DNA from: Craterostigma plantagineum | Taxonomy: Eukaryota > Streptophyta > Magnoliopsida > Lamiales > Linderniaceae | Reading direction: 5' to 3' | Assembly: GCA_027422505.1 (NCBI GenBank) | Contig: JAPQWV010000005.1 | Location: forward strand, 13,955,501 to 14,019,500 | Length of the DNA stretch: 64,000 bases | Part shown: positions 51,369 to 61,460 of the stretch, in pieces | Layout: each line of letters starts with the position of its first letter | Numbering within the stretch: the first letter of the stretch is position 1 | Position numbers and translations under genes: made by a program | The notes under the pieces: generated by a model | Seen by the model: the letters and a program-made list of their open reading frames with translations, nothing else | Told to the model about the DNA's origin: nothing | The model's database searches: none

Positions 51369-51719
51369 TAGTTGTTAGGAATATTTTATTGTGTTCAAAT
51401 AATTATTTTATCTTAGTCTTGTATTTTATTTAAGTGAACTGGGCTTTAATGTTTTAGAGCCCAGTAAGCTTTTATTTGTAATGGGCTTACAAGGGCCCAA
51501 GTACAATATACCAACATGTGGTATAAGTACTAAAACCCTAACACATAGTTAGGGTCTTGTCTGTGTGAGAAATACAGAGAAATAATTTTTGCGAGAGAAG
51601 CTCCAAACCCCTCTCAAGAACATGCACGCACGCCCCCACGATAAGTTAAATTCTTCCCATTATTTTCGTGGTTAAAATGCTAGAAATGTGTTTTAGTTGG
51701 ATATACTAGGACCAACAAG

Positions 51720-51731
51720 TGGTATCAGAGC
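51720..51731 (+). other. Primer-binding site of Copia-3 (initiator tRNA-Met)
   Basis: TGGTATCAGAGC lies two bases inside the LTR end; an exact match to the plant initiator tRNA-Met complement. Confidence 0.92.
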
Positions 51732-51970
51732 GAACACGTTAGGATTTGAGCAAGTTTTTGAATTTTATGGGTTTTATTTTTCAGTTCGAATTTCTGCCAT
51801 TTCTTGAGTTTTCAAGTTGATTTTACGGATTTTGCAAGCCAAGAGCTAATTAGGTTGTTTTCGAGTGTTTTGAAGTGATTACCCATCATTTTTCAGATGA
51901 TTTGAGTGAGTTTTGGGTAGAAATCGGATCTGCTTTTCGTCAGTTACAGTCCAGAATTGGGTAGATGAAC

Positions 51971-52182
51971 AAATCGCCCGATTTGCTACAGTACCCGTTT
52001 TTGTAACCACAGTTTTTAAAGCTACAAATCGCCCGATTCACTAGCAAATTCACTGTAGCGATTCACTGTAGCAAGTTCAAATCGGATGATTTCACTGTAA
52101 CCATTCCAAATCGGACTGTTTCACTGTAGCACATTTCGCCGATTACTATAGCAAATCACCCGATTTCACTGTAGCTCACAAA
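51971..52182. repeat. AATCGCCCGATT palindromic repeats in the Copia-3 leader
   Basis: AAATCGCCCGATTT-type words (51971, 52025) and diverged forms (52078, 52108, 52138, 52160) alternate with TTCACTGTAGC. The units are irregular, about 23-55 bp apart. The palindromic core also appears, as AATCGGGCGATTT, in the 45412-45580 array. Confidence 0.8.
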
Positions 52183-52229
52183 TTATAACACAAAAAAAAT
52201 TACTTATACAAATAAATTACAATAGACAG

Positions 52230-54866
52230 TCACAAATTATTCTGCTGCATTAGGTGCATCCAGCGATCGAATTGACTCTGATATCTTATTTCCCAACCGG
52301 CAACTCGACGATCACAATACGTGAACCAATACGAATGTAAGATGGGGATAGGAAAATCTGGACATAAATTAAGTCTAATGTAATGCTGATAATCATCCCC
52401 AAGGTGCGCCATGACGATCGTACGGCTCGGTCCAGTAGCAGTCCGACTGGCACGCAGTGGCAATATTGTGTTCGAATGTATGTTGATATTATACCCATTG
52501 TCGTACCCGTATACAGCGTTCCAAATTGTCACCACAACCAACAGATCACACGGTGTCAACATCCAGTGGTTCACTCCATAAGGCCCCCTTCCCAACGTAT
52601 ACGATCCAACTGCATTTCCAATGAATCACCATAGCGAGTAACACTCCCAATGGGCCGCGAGTTCGTTAGCGACGTTATTCCTTACGGTGATCGATTCGTC
52701 CTCGTCATTGTAAACATGGGAGGTGATAACGCGAAATCCACACTTGCGCCACCACATTCTTATAGCTAACTATATAGGGATGGATGACTGTTGTTACGTG
52801 GTTGGCCAAGTGGGTGTGGTAGAAGTCTGATTTACCTGTAGAACGCATTTTTCAGGATTAGATGTGCACCCGTGTTTGAACAAATTTACGAGTAAAAGAT
52901 AGTAGTACCTGTCTCCGTAGTACTGCTGCGCCATCTGCTGTGTCCACCCCTTGGGATTGCGTACTCCCAATCACTTCGATCCCGCTTCGTCGAGTTTTTT
53001 TTCTTCGGCCGACCTTTTACAGACGTCTTAATAATAGGCTCATCCCACTCACGGGCGTCGGGATAGAGATGCTCGTGAACGACTCGATGGAGGCCACACA
53101 TAACGGCGGGATCGCGGCCTTCTGCCTGACGCACGAGGTCGTATAAGTAATCCCGATCAGAAATATCGGGAGTTACTCCCTCGCCGATCGCGAGTGTCCT
53201 CCAGAAGTCGTGCAAACAGTCTGCAGCAACTGGGTAGTTGTTTTCGACACATTCCTGAAGCTCGCATGCACATGGGAGCTCGTGCGTACGTCGTACCACA
53301 CATCCGCACGCGGAGTAAACCTCATCCGGCAACTCTTTGGCACGCCTCAACTCCGTTCCCATTATCGATATTGCATGGTGTGGAACTCTATACAATATCG
53401 TGTGGAATGGAAATCTTGAGTTCCCAATAGGACGTTTCGAGCGGGACTACTCCAGTGTCTGCATGTCAACATATAAAATTATTAGATAACGATTTCGTTT
53501 GACACGTAATAATAATTAATTTACCTTTCTGATGCGATTCAGTTGGTTCTGAATCTGCTCGTGCACCTTCACCCACACGGTGTCAAGAGACCCAGTGGCC
53601 GAGTTCTGCCATTGCTTCAGCTTGCTGTGAGCACTCTCCACACAACATGTAGTGGTATTCCCGAAATGAAGCACCTGGTTCGTCCAAGCTTTGAAGAACT
53701 TCTCCTTATGCACCAACCATGTCTGCTCAACGTACTGGACGATAGCGTAGTCGGCTACCCAACACAGAGACATGTCAGTCAATGCCTGCTCGTATGCGTC
53801 TATCGTCAGAGTTTCCACGACTGCTTTTCAGGCCTTATGCGTGAAGTGAGCTGCGGTCTTTTTGTTCTTCCCCGTTAGCCAATAAACTCTATTCTCCACT
53901 TCTTTATAGATATGCCACGTGCACAACAGATGGTGAGAATGCGGAAATACCATCTGTACGGGTCGAAGAAGACCCAACTCACGATCAGTCACAATCGCCG
54001 AAGGCTCGACACCTGGACCCAGAATATTCCGAAGAGAATTCAACACCCACCAATAACTTCTCTCCATCTCGTCCTCCATAACGGCAAATCCACACAGGAA
54101 GTTGTGATTACAGGGAGTCATCTCTATAATCTCAACTAGAGGCATCTTGTACCTATTGGTCTTGTACGTAGAGTCAATGCCAATGAAGTACGGATACGTC
54201 CTCACCAGTGCGAGTGAGTCCGGGTGTGCGAGAAAAGTGTCAGCGCATTCGTCTCGTCGTCTCCCAGGACTTGAACATAATATCCGGCCTGTGTCGCCTG
54301 GTGCATCAACTGGCTCACCACGTCTCGGCCCTCAGAATAGTCCTTCTTCAGACGATCTCTGTAATTATATACATGTTTGATCGTCGCGTTATCTTCTGCA
54401 TGTCGAGCCCTCACCGATGAGAGGATATGAGCTGGTTTCGCTTGAGCAGTCATTTCATCTACGATCTTCTTTGCCTGGCTACTTAACCCACTCGTCTGGC
54501 GGTGTCCCTCGGGATACTGTATCAGAGGGTGATTGTGCATGGATTTCTCAGGTGGGCCCGTACGAATGTACCATTCCCTAGTAATTGAATCCTTCTGGGC
54601 TATGACTACAAACGGACACCTGTACTTGTTAGACTTCGAAGCCCTCTCCAATTCATCCTCGTTGCCTCTATAACGTTCTCCGCGAGAACATCTAATCAAT
54701 TTTTTCGTACCGCATTTCTTATGCGACGATCCAAGAGCAATAGCGACGTCTTTCGCCCACTTAATGGCTTCGACGTCGGTCGGAAATAGTCCTCCTCCGC
54801 GAAAATGCTCACTGTAGTTTACCCCGTCGCCGATAAAATCCTCCGAGATGTGGACTTCCCTCTCCT
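52230..54866 (-). pseudogene. MULE transposase gene with C-terminal OTU-like domain
   Basis: The frame opens after a splice acceptor (TTTTTTGCAG, 54867-54876 on the - strand) and begins ADEEREVHISEDFIGDG, then a FAR1/WRKY-GCM1-like zinc region (DVEAIKWAKDVAIALG, KYRCPFVVIAQ, HNHPL). The MULE transposase core follows: YFIGIDSTYKTNRYKMPLVE, LCGFAVMEDEMERSYWWVL, IVTDRELGLL and CTWHIYKEVENRV, with the expected D-D-E scaffold and CCVESAHSKLKQW. Introns are likely at 53459-53524 (66 bp) and from 52908 to about 52750. The last exons hold an OTU-like protease fold: CGFRVITSHVYNDEDES, NNVANELAAHWECYS, HWM ... ILPLR, and HYIRLNLCPDFPIPIL. Lesions: a frameshift near 54236, TGA at 53828-53830, TAG in the exon after the first intron, and two frameshifts near 52590-52640. 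It is a decayed autonomous DNA transposon gene. Confidence 0.82.
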
Positions 54867-54888
54867 CGTCTGCAAAAAAAAATCAAAC

Positions 54889-55145
54889 GATCGAACAGCA
54901 TTTTCAGCCATCCCTACAGGCGGCCGAAATGTATTTTCGGCCGTCGCTGTTCCGGCCGATTTACGATTTTGGCTGGGACAGCGCCGACCGAACAAAAATA
55001 TCGGCTCCCTCGTGCAGGGCCGAAATTTTTTTTCGGCCCTCACAAGTCACAGTCGAAAATTGTTTTCGGCTATGCCTTGTGCGGGCCGAAAGTATTTTTC
55101 GGCCCTGCCTGAAATGGCCGAAAATTGTATTCGGCTGGGACTTTT
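54889..55145. repeat. About 33-bp palindromic tandem repeat array (GGCCGAAA...TTTCGGCC)
   Basis: Perfect or near-perfect inverted repeats recur every 33 bases or so: 54922-54942, 55016-55040 (ten-base arms AGGGCCGAAA/TTTCGGCCCT), 55052-55070, 55083-55105 (nine-base arms) and 55116-55136, with decayed units between 54943 and 55015. The array lies just upstream of the MULE exon, in its presumed intron or 5' region. The period is divisible by three, so long open frames arise by chance; none looks like a protein. Confidence 0.92.
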
Positions 55146-55268
55146 TTCAAGCGATTCCGATCCACGTTCGATAATTCATCTACGTACGAACGAATATTAC
55201 GAGAATTTTCTTATCAGTCGTGCAAATAGACCCTTTCCTTTGCCCTCTCCCTTTCCCCTGTCGTCGAT

Positions 55269-56205
55269 CAGGCCCGTAGCTGACGAAGTCGGGACTTGAG
55301 GCGATTCTCGAAATTCGGGCCCTAAATTTTTTTATGTAATTTTTTAAATAACATACGTAGTCTAACATAAATTCAACCGTAAATGTAAGTTATTTAAACC
55401 GTAAATTAAAAACCATCTAGGTATTTTATAGGCATGGTTCGTCGTCGCGGATGCGGACATCGATGCAGAAGCGAGCGATACAGATACGTTGCATTGTCGC
55501 GACGCGATCGCGGACGATACGCACTTTTCTTGAAAAAAGTAAAATATATCAGTTTCTTTGCAACTAGACTAGATTATATTTGTAAAGAGGTTAAAAACAC
55601 ATAATCAGTTTATATCACAATTCACTAAATTTTCTATTATATTACATTTATTACAAAATTTTCTGTTATATTACATATATTACAAATATTTGAAAATTCT
55701 TATTAGTATTAGAAAAGTCATTAAGAAAAAATGGAAAATAATGCAAGTCAAACATCAATAAGCATGTTCAAACGCGTATATTGAACAAAGTTAAACAATG
55801 TACGAAATTTTAGATAATAAAACTATAAGACTATCATAATATCTAGACTAATAATAAAGTATTTAACGAGATAAATAAACTTTCAAGCTATTCCTCTTTT
55901 TTTAAACTTCATTTACATTGCTTAGTGTTTTGGACAATATTTGTTATTTTCTATATTCTAATTAACAAAGGCTTGTTAAAAATTGGGCCAAACATTTGAA
56001 AAGCCCAAGAATCATAAAATAGAATATCAGAAATGCCCTAATTAGTCGTCGTCTACCTCACGACACCTAATTTCAGAAGCTATGGATGAGAAATATTCAA
56101 CCGTGACGATATATATACATATAGGTATGATAAATTTTTTTGGGCCCCTTCGAAAGCTGGGTCCGAGGCGACCGCCTCACTGCCCTTATGGAAGCTACGG
56201 CCCTG
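55269..56205. mobile_element. Non-autonomous hAT-type transposon (937 bp)
   Basis: The ends are inverted: CAGGCCCGTAGCT at 55269 and AGCTACGGCCCTG at 56193-56205. Flanks are TCGTCGAT (55261-55268) and CCGTCGAT (56206-56213), an 8-bp duplication with one mismatch, the hAT size. Inner blocks GGGCCCTAAATTTTTTTAT (55313) and ATAAATTTTTTTGGGCCCC (56133) are also inverted. The centre is AT-rich and noncoding. It lies between the MULE 5' region and the adenylate kinase gene. Confidence 0.85.
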
Positions 56206-56319
56206 CCGTCGATCCATTGCAATTTGAGTTTTTTTTTATTTTGTTTGAGTCTGATTTGGATGTGTGATTGCGTTATGAAAAGTGTTGTACTAAAAAGGGC
56301 TTTAAATAAAAGTTTTTAG

Positions 56320-56760
56320 GGGTTTTTACACATAAGTACCTATTTGGAAAAAAACTTGTAATTTAGTACCCAGCCAGGATTTTTTTATATATAGGTACCT
56401 AACAGAATAAAATTTTTGCACATAGGTACCCGATCCCCGAAAGTACACCATACAATACATTTGGGTACCCTATCCCAACACATTTAGGTACCCTACATAA
56501 CAGAAAATAGTACGACGTATGTTATATTTAGGTACGCCCTATGTAACACACCGGCATACCGTAGGTACGACGTATGATATATTTAGGTACCTTATATCAA
56601 CACATTTTGGTACCCTATATAACAGAAAATGGTACGACGTATGTTATATTTAGGTAAAAATTAAATCGGGTACCTATCTATAAAATTTTCTGACATGGGT
56701 AGTTATGTGTAAAAATTTTATCCAATTGGGTACTTTTCTATAGATTCACCAAGTTTTTAT
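56320..56760. repeat. GGTACC-rich repeat upstream of the adenylate kinase gene
   Basis: GGTACC or TAGGTACC recurs about ten times; the block ACAGAAAATAGTACGACGTATG occurs twice (near 56500 and 56625). The outer parts are inverted: TTTTTACACATAAGTACC on the left and GGGTAGTTATGTGTAAAAA on the right. It looks like a MITE-like or snap-back repeat. A related TTAGGTACCTAACT stretch lies at 61950-61980. It ends about 170 bp before the start codon of the gene and may overlap its promoter. Confidence 0.7.
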
Positions 56761-56859
56761 TGAAAAGAAAAAAAACGTCTTTTTTCTGCCATTTAGGGTG
56801 CGGTGACTACGGTGAATTAATTAAGCTCACCTTCTTCGTCAACGATCTCCTCTTCTTGT

Positions 56860-57069
56860 ATGCAAACGCAAAATCAAGCCTTCCTCATCCGTTCCCTTAT
56901 CAAACAAGAAACTCGAGCTGCAATTGGTTCTAATGACGGTGATCGATCGCCTTGCCAGAACCTTCACCACCACTTTATCGATCTGTCGCAGTTACTACTG
57001 TACGAAATCGAGATCGACCACCGCCCGATTCGTCGATGGCGCCGCATCGCCTCTCTCTTCGTCTCTTAA
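56860..57069 (+). other. Overlapping upstream ORF in the adenylate kinase 5' leader
   Basis: An ATG at 56860 opens a 69-codon frame that overlaps the adenylate kinase start (56933) in another frame and stops at 57067-57069. No homology is recognised. If the transcript begins upstream of 56860, scanning ribosomes would meet this ATG first. Its context (TTGTATGC) is weak, so leaky scanning is likely. Confidence 0.4.
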
Positions 57070-59432
57070 CCCTAGATTGGAGAACAACCATCCTGGTAAA
57101 AATGTCCAGTGGGTGTTTCTCGGATGCCCCGGCGTAGGCAAGGGCACGTACGCCGCGCGGCTTTCGAGACTGCTCGGAGTTCCGCACATCGCGACCGGCG
57201 ATCTTGTGCGCCACGAGCTTGCTTCTCGTGGACCCTTGTCTGCTCAGGTGCTGATGCGTGCCTACGTATTTTTTTATTGCCGCCACGTGTCTTTATGCTC
57301 TAATGTTGACGGAGCTTTAGTTTTTGTTTTTTTTTTTTTGTTTTTTGTGTAGAGGTCTAGTTTAAAATATATTGAAACAAAATAGTATTCTAGCTCCAGT
57401 ATTTTGCATATTTCCTTGCTATTTCTTGCTGATGGAGTCCAGATCAAATTGTGTTCCTTATTGTAGAGTAGAACGAAAGTCAACTGATTTTCTGAGGCTG
57501 GTTTGTAAACCAACAATTCAGCTCAAGTGAGGTGGTAGTGAAGAAGCTGGAGTGGTTATTCAAGCAGTTTTTGCTTTCATTTCAAGTGCTTGTATTCTTC
57601 CTAGTGTATTTTTTTCTCAGATTCGATGATTTCTGGTCTCTTAACTGAGCATTGTGTAGAAGGTGTGTTTTTGTAGCAAGGATTCTTGTGTGAATGTGTT
57701 TGTTGATTCTTTTAATTCATCTACGGCCTCCATCCATTCTGTCTATATATATAAAAATATGACAAATATTTCCTAAACATCACTTCTTTGTGAATCATCG
57801 CTGAGCAAGCTTCTTGTTCTATTTCTTTAGGTCTTTGTTACTTCTTATGAGAGATGTTGAATAGGAAAATGTGATTCTTTGTTATGTGTTACATTTGCAT
57901 ATCTTTCCCTTTGGCAGCTTGCTGAGATTGTTAATCAAGGTAAATTGATTTCAGACGAGGTTATCATTGATCTTCTTTCCAAGCGACTCGAAGAAGCTCA
58001 GGCTAAAGGTGAAACAGGGTTTATTCTTGATGGCTTCCCTCGAACTGTTCGACAAGCGGTGAGAAATTTTAGTTAATCTATTTTTCATATTTTTAGATTG
58101 TTACCCGAAGTTGAACATTTTACTGTATAAATTTAGCCTCCATTTTGGTACCGATTTCAATTGTTTATCAGAAAATTAGAAGCTTACAGTACAAGTTTTC
58201 CGATACTGTGCAAAAGCTTACATTTTTTCGTACGAGATTATAATTGCTGTTTATGATACTTATGAAGCAAATGCAACGATACAAATGCCAAAATTTTGAT
58301 TTTTATTTGGACCTGAGTATTTTTAGGGCAATACCTTTGAACAGTAACATGTGGTGCTTCGTGTCCTTCCATAACTCTGAATACTTCTCCCTATCCTTAA
58401 ACCATGTGTGATCTTTTAGTATTTCAAATCAAATTAAGCCTGCCTCTATCATGCTCTTGTGAAAACATTATTTCTTTATCTGATGTTTGAATCCTATTCT
58501 TAAATAACGAATATCGAGAACATACTGTCAATAGAGTCTTAGTATAACAAATTTTCGTCTCAGGAAATTTTGGAGGGAGTAACAGATATAGATCTTGTGA
58601 TCAACCTTAAACTTCAAGAAGAAGCCCTCATTGCAAAATGCTTGGGTCGAAGAATGTGCAGCGAGTGCGGAGGAAATTACAATATCGCATGCATCGACAT
58701 TATGGACAAAGATGGAAAGCGAATGCATATGCCTCCACTTCTTCCACCTCCACAATGCGAATCTAAATTAATTACCCGCTCTGATGATACTGAACAAGTT
58801 GTCAAACAACGTCTCCGTATCTACAATGAAATGGTAAGGAAACCTTTTACTTCCTTGGTAATGATGTTTCAGGCTTCATTCAGTATTTACGCCCCGTCTC
58901 GATTCATTGCCCTTTGAACCCAAATGATTTTATATGATACCCGTTTCACATCACTTAGTCTGAAGAGGGACTGAAATATCAGTTGCATTTCAAACGAGGA
59001 CCGATACTTTGCTCACTCTTTTTTTGCCCTTCAATTTCGCATTCTTTTTCTAAAGTGAGAAATTTTATGTTTAGGAGATAATTTTTAATACTAGATCGAT
59101 CATTAGATGCATATTATGTTATGTATGTTTGACCGTCATTTATGCATTTTAAAGCGAGGGCTGATACCTTACGTTTTTTGCCCTATCTTCGCATTCTTTT
59201 CCTGAAATGAGGATTTGTTATGTTTGGGAGATAATTGTTTGACGCGTGATTTATGGAGTTTATGTATACATATATGTTACAGAGTCGACCAGTTGAAGAA
59301 TTTTATCGTAATCACGGGAAGTTATTGGAATTTGATCTACCCGGTGGTATTCCACAGTCGTGGCCAAAGTTACTTCACGCTTTGAATTTGGATGATAATG
59401 ATCATGAAGATGAAGAATCTGCTGCTGCTTAA
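56933..59432 (+). CDS. ADK1: Adenylate kinase, organelle-targeted (four exons)
   Basis: It catalyses ATP + AMP = 2 ADP, balancing adenylates in plastid or mitochondrion. The four exons are 56933-57247, 57918-58058, 58564-58833 and 59283-59432, all joined in phase 0 with GT-AG borders, giving 291 residues. Residues 1-55 are rich in Ser, Thr and Arg with almost no acid: a transit peptide. The P-loop GCPGVGKGT is at 64-72, the AMP-binding segment IATGDLVR follows, DGFPRT is at 143-148, and the LID region starts with CSEC (184-187) and ends in [14 protein letters not shown]. The C-terminus is [15 protein letters not shown] then an acidic tail. All catalytic motifs are intact. From memory it resembles Arabidopsis ADK1 (At2g37250), which has a similar length and the same GCPGVGKGT variant. 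It is the only clear host gene here. The start is the first ATG in frame. Confidence 0.95.
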
Positions 59433-60106
59433 TATTGTTACATTACACATTCTGCTCATAGGTAAGTAAGTAAATAAGCCTCTGAGATTCGTTGCATGCC
59501 GATGAATTAAGCATGCATACAAAATTATATGGCGGGGGTGATCAGCGGCGGACCTACGTAGGGGCTTGGGGGGGCCATTGATCCCCAACCGCAAGGATAT
59601 GTATCATTACCTGAAAATTACAAATAACTACATAAACTACAAACAACAGTATATGATCACCCCAGTGGCGGACCCAGGATTTGATATTCGGGGGGGCTCG
59701 ATTGGTTTCTGTACATTCAAACCGTAAGTTTGTATACTTTTAAAATATATTTTTGGCTCACTTAAAAGTAGTTTATTATATTTTGTTGATATTGGAAAAA
59801 TTATAAGTTACTGATATAGAAAAGGAATAAAAATGGAAATTTTTTTAAATGATAAAGTTGAAAAGTTCCCATTGAAAAAATTATTGTGTAATAAATAAAT
59901 AATATCTTTCTTTAAAGAGATATAAGTATTAGAAAAGTTATATATATGTTAAATTGGAGATATTTAATTCTTGTAATCAGAAATATTTTGGTTGATAAAT
60001 AAAATATAAACAGATCATATCATGCAAAAAAAAAAAATAAATAAAAATTAATTGGTTTATAATTGTAAATAATTTCATAATAAATTGATAAGAACGTTAA
60101 AAGATA
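59433..60106. other. Adenylate kinase 3' flank and repeat remnants
   Basis: The first 100 bases are probably 3' untranslated sequence. CGGCGGACCTACGTAGGGG (59546) and CAGTGGCGGACCCAGGATTT (59665) match a widespread plant repeat start (CAGTGGCGGA), probably hAT-type; GGGGTGATC and GATCACCCC flank the stretch between them as inverted copies. The rest is AT-rich and noncoding. A TTCGATCCCC...CCACTACACCACA block at 60373-60418 may be the other end of this repeat, split by the Stowaway element. Confidence 0.45.
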
Positions 60107-60336
60107 CCTCCTCCGTCCCGCTACTTTTATCACACTTTTCCTTTTCGGGCAATAATTTTATCACCTTTCCTTATTTAGCAAAAAAACTATCACAAACAAT
60201 CAATATAATAATATTAAATATTCTTAAAAGACGTGTCAAAATATACACTTACCTTTTCATTGTACTATATTATTATAATAATGCCACCTTTATTTGCGTG
60301 CCAACTTATGTGATAAAGTTGTTGGGACGGAGGGAG
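60107..60336. mobile_element. Stowaway-type MITE (230 bp)
   Basis: The ends are inverted, CCTCCTCCGTCCC and GGGACGGAGGGAG, flanked by TA at 60105-60106 and 60337-60338. CTCCCTCCGTCCC ends and TA targets define Stowaway (Tc1/mariner) MITEs. Sequence inside the ends (TTTATCACA ... TGTGATAAA) extends the inverted repeat. Confidence 0.9.
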
Positions 60337-61035
60337 TAATATTGTTTAACTTGAAAGAAATGGAGTTCGATCCCCAAAACCCGTGGGCAATGTAGGAGCA
60401 CTTAACCACTACACCACAATCTAAGACTTGAATCCTTTTTTTCAATATGGGTTTCGATATATTTCACCGGAAATGGAAGAAGGGTGTAATATGTGTGAGA
60501 TATGTTTCACACTATATAATAATTTAAATTTACGGGGAACTGTTTGTATGTGTTTTTGGTTGTAATGAGTTTATTTGCATCATTCCTCAAGAGCAGATGC
60601 GTCACATCTTACAACTGATTTCATAAAAGAGTACATAATATGTATGTCATAAACCCAAGCTTTGAATTCTTTTCTAGCGCAATTACACAATATATATACA
60701 CACCACACACTCGAAATTTTGATTTCTTTTTCTAACACGAGGGGTTGTTTTGCTCGCTGAGATTCCAACCTTGTCATGATAAGCCTTGTTTCGTATTTTC
60801 TTTTATTTGAAGGTCAAATAATCATAAAAAAATAGTATAAATGAAATTTGATGTGATTTAAAGAAATTTTACTGGATTCTAACTTTTTATTTATTCATCT
60901 AATTCTCAACCTGAATGACTTTTGAAGGACATCAGGAAACTCTTGATCTTGAATTTTCTTGATTTGGGCATTCGTCAAAGTTCCTTTGTGGGCCTTTGAG
61001 CTTGATCACGAATATTGATAAACTTCTTTAAGATT
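60337..61035. other. Noncoding AT-rich stretch
   Basis: No gene, RNA or clear element was seen. It includes the possible hAT-type repeat end near 60373-60418 and otherwise low-complexity AT-rich sequence. Confidence 0.5.
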
Positions 61036-61460
61036 TGGTGAAGAGATCTTGTCGAAACGTTTCTTCGTGGGCTTTTGGACTTGATAACAAAGCTAACTCT
61101 TGGACTAGATATTTGTTGTAGAGGCTGTCTCGAAGTTTTCGTCGTGGGCTTTTGGGCTTTATCACGAACGTCTTCAAGTTCCGTCGTCGAGTCTCGATCT
61201 CTTCGAGTCTTGATCTTGACCTCCGATCTTTGATCTTGATCTTCGAGTCTTGATCTTGAGCTCCGAGCTTTGAGATTGATCTTGATATTCGATCTTCGAT
61301 TTTTGAGCTTTATTTTCGAGCCTTGATCTTCGATCTTCGATCTTCGAGTCGTCGAACCTTCGGGCTTCGTCTTCAATGTTCGAGTTTTCAAATCTTCGAA
61401 CTTTTTCGCGGATCCGAAGCGCCTTTGTCTCCCCACTCCGTCTTCAAGCTTACTACTAAA
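61036..61460. repeat. TCTTGATCTTCGAG simple-repeat region
   Basis: Imperfect repeats of (T)CTTGATCTTCGAG and GATCTTCGA dominate 61190-61345, with looser copies around. A 184-codon open frame on the - strand crosses it, but its Arg/Lys/Ser-rich composition is simply the translation of the repeat, so no gene is called. Confidence 0.75.

Larger units (their letters stand above)
45582..51371 (-). mobile_element. Copia-2: Ty1/copia element lacking its 5' LTR
   Basis: Reading leftwards: gag, zinc knuckle, protease, integrase, RT, RNase H, polypurine tract and a 1.9-kb 3' LTR. The order integrase before RT is the copia order. The gag start codon region is directly followed, at 51372, by an opposite-strand copia LTR (Copia-3), so the 5' LTR and primer site are lost. 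The coding region carries several stops and frameshifts, but domain content is complete. The clade was not assigned. Confidence 0.87.
51372..52190 (+). mobile_element. Copia-3: 5' LTR and leader of a copia element
   Basis: The LTR (51372-51717) runs TGTTAGGAATATTTTATTG ... ACTAGGACCAACA, with TGTT/AACA ends, 346 bp. It is followed by the tRNA-Met primer site TGGTATCAGAGC (51720-51731). The leader contains a palindromic repeat array and no gag. The MULE region follows at about 52200, so the remainder is lost. A TATAAGTA at 51522-51529 may be the TATA box. CATAG (51366-51370) before the LTR may be a target duplication within the Copia-2 leader. Confidence 0.85.

Noticed and set aside
54889..55145. 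CRISPR-like regular repeat array with about 33-bp period
   Set aside because: Spacers are short and similar, no cas genes exist, and the context is plant nuclear DNA; it is a palindromic minisatellite.
57248..57917. Retained-intron continuation of adenylate kinase exon 1 to 57352
   Set aside because: The frame after 57247 encodes no family sequence, while the GT-AG junction to 57918 restores the conserved kinase sequence in phase 0.
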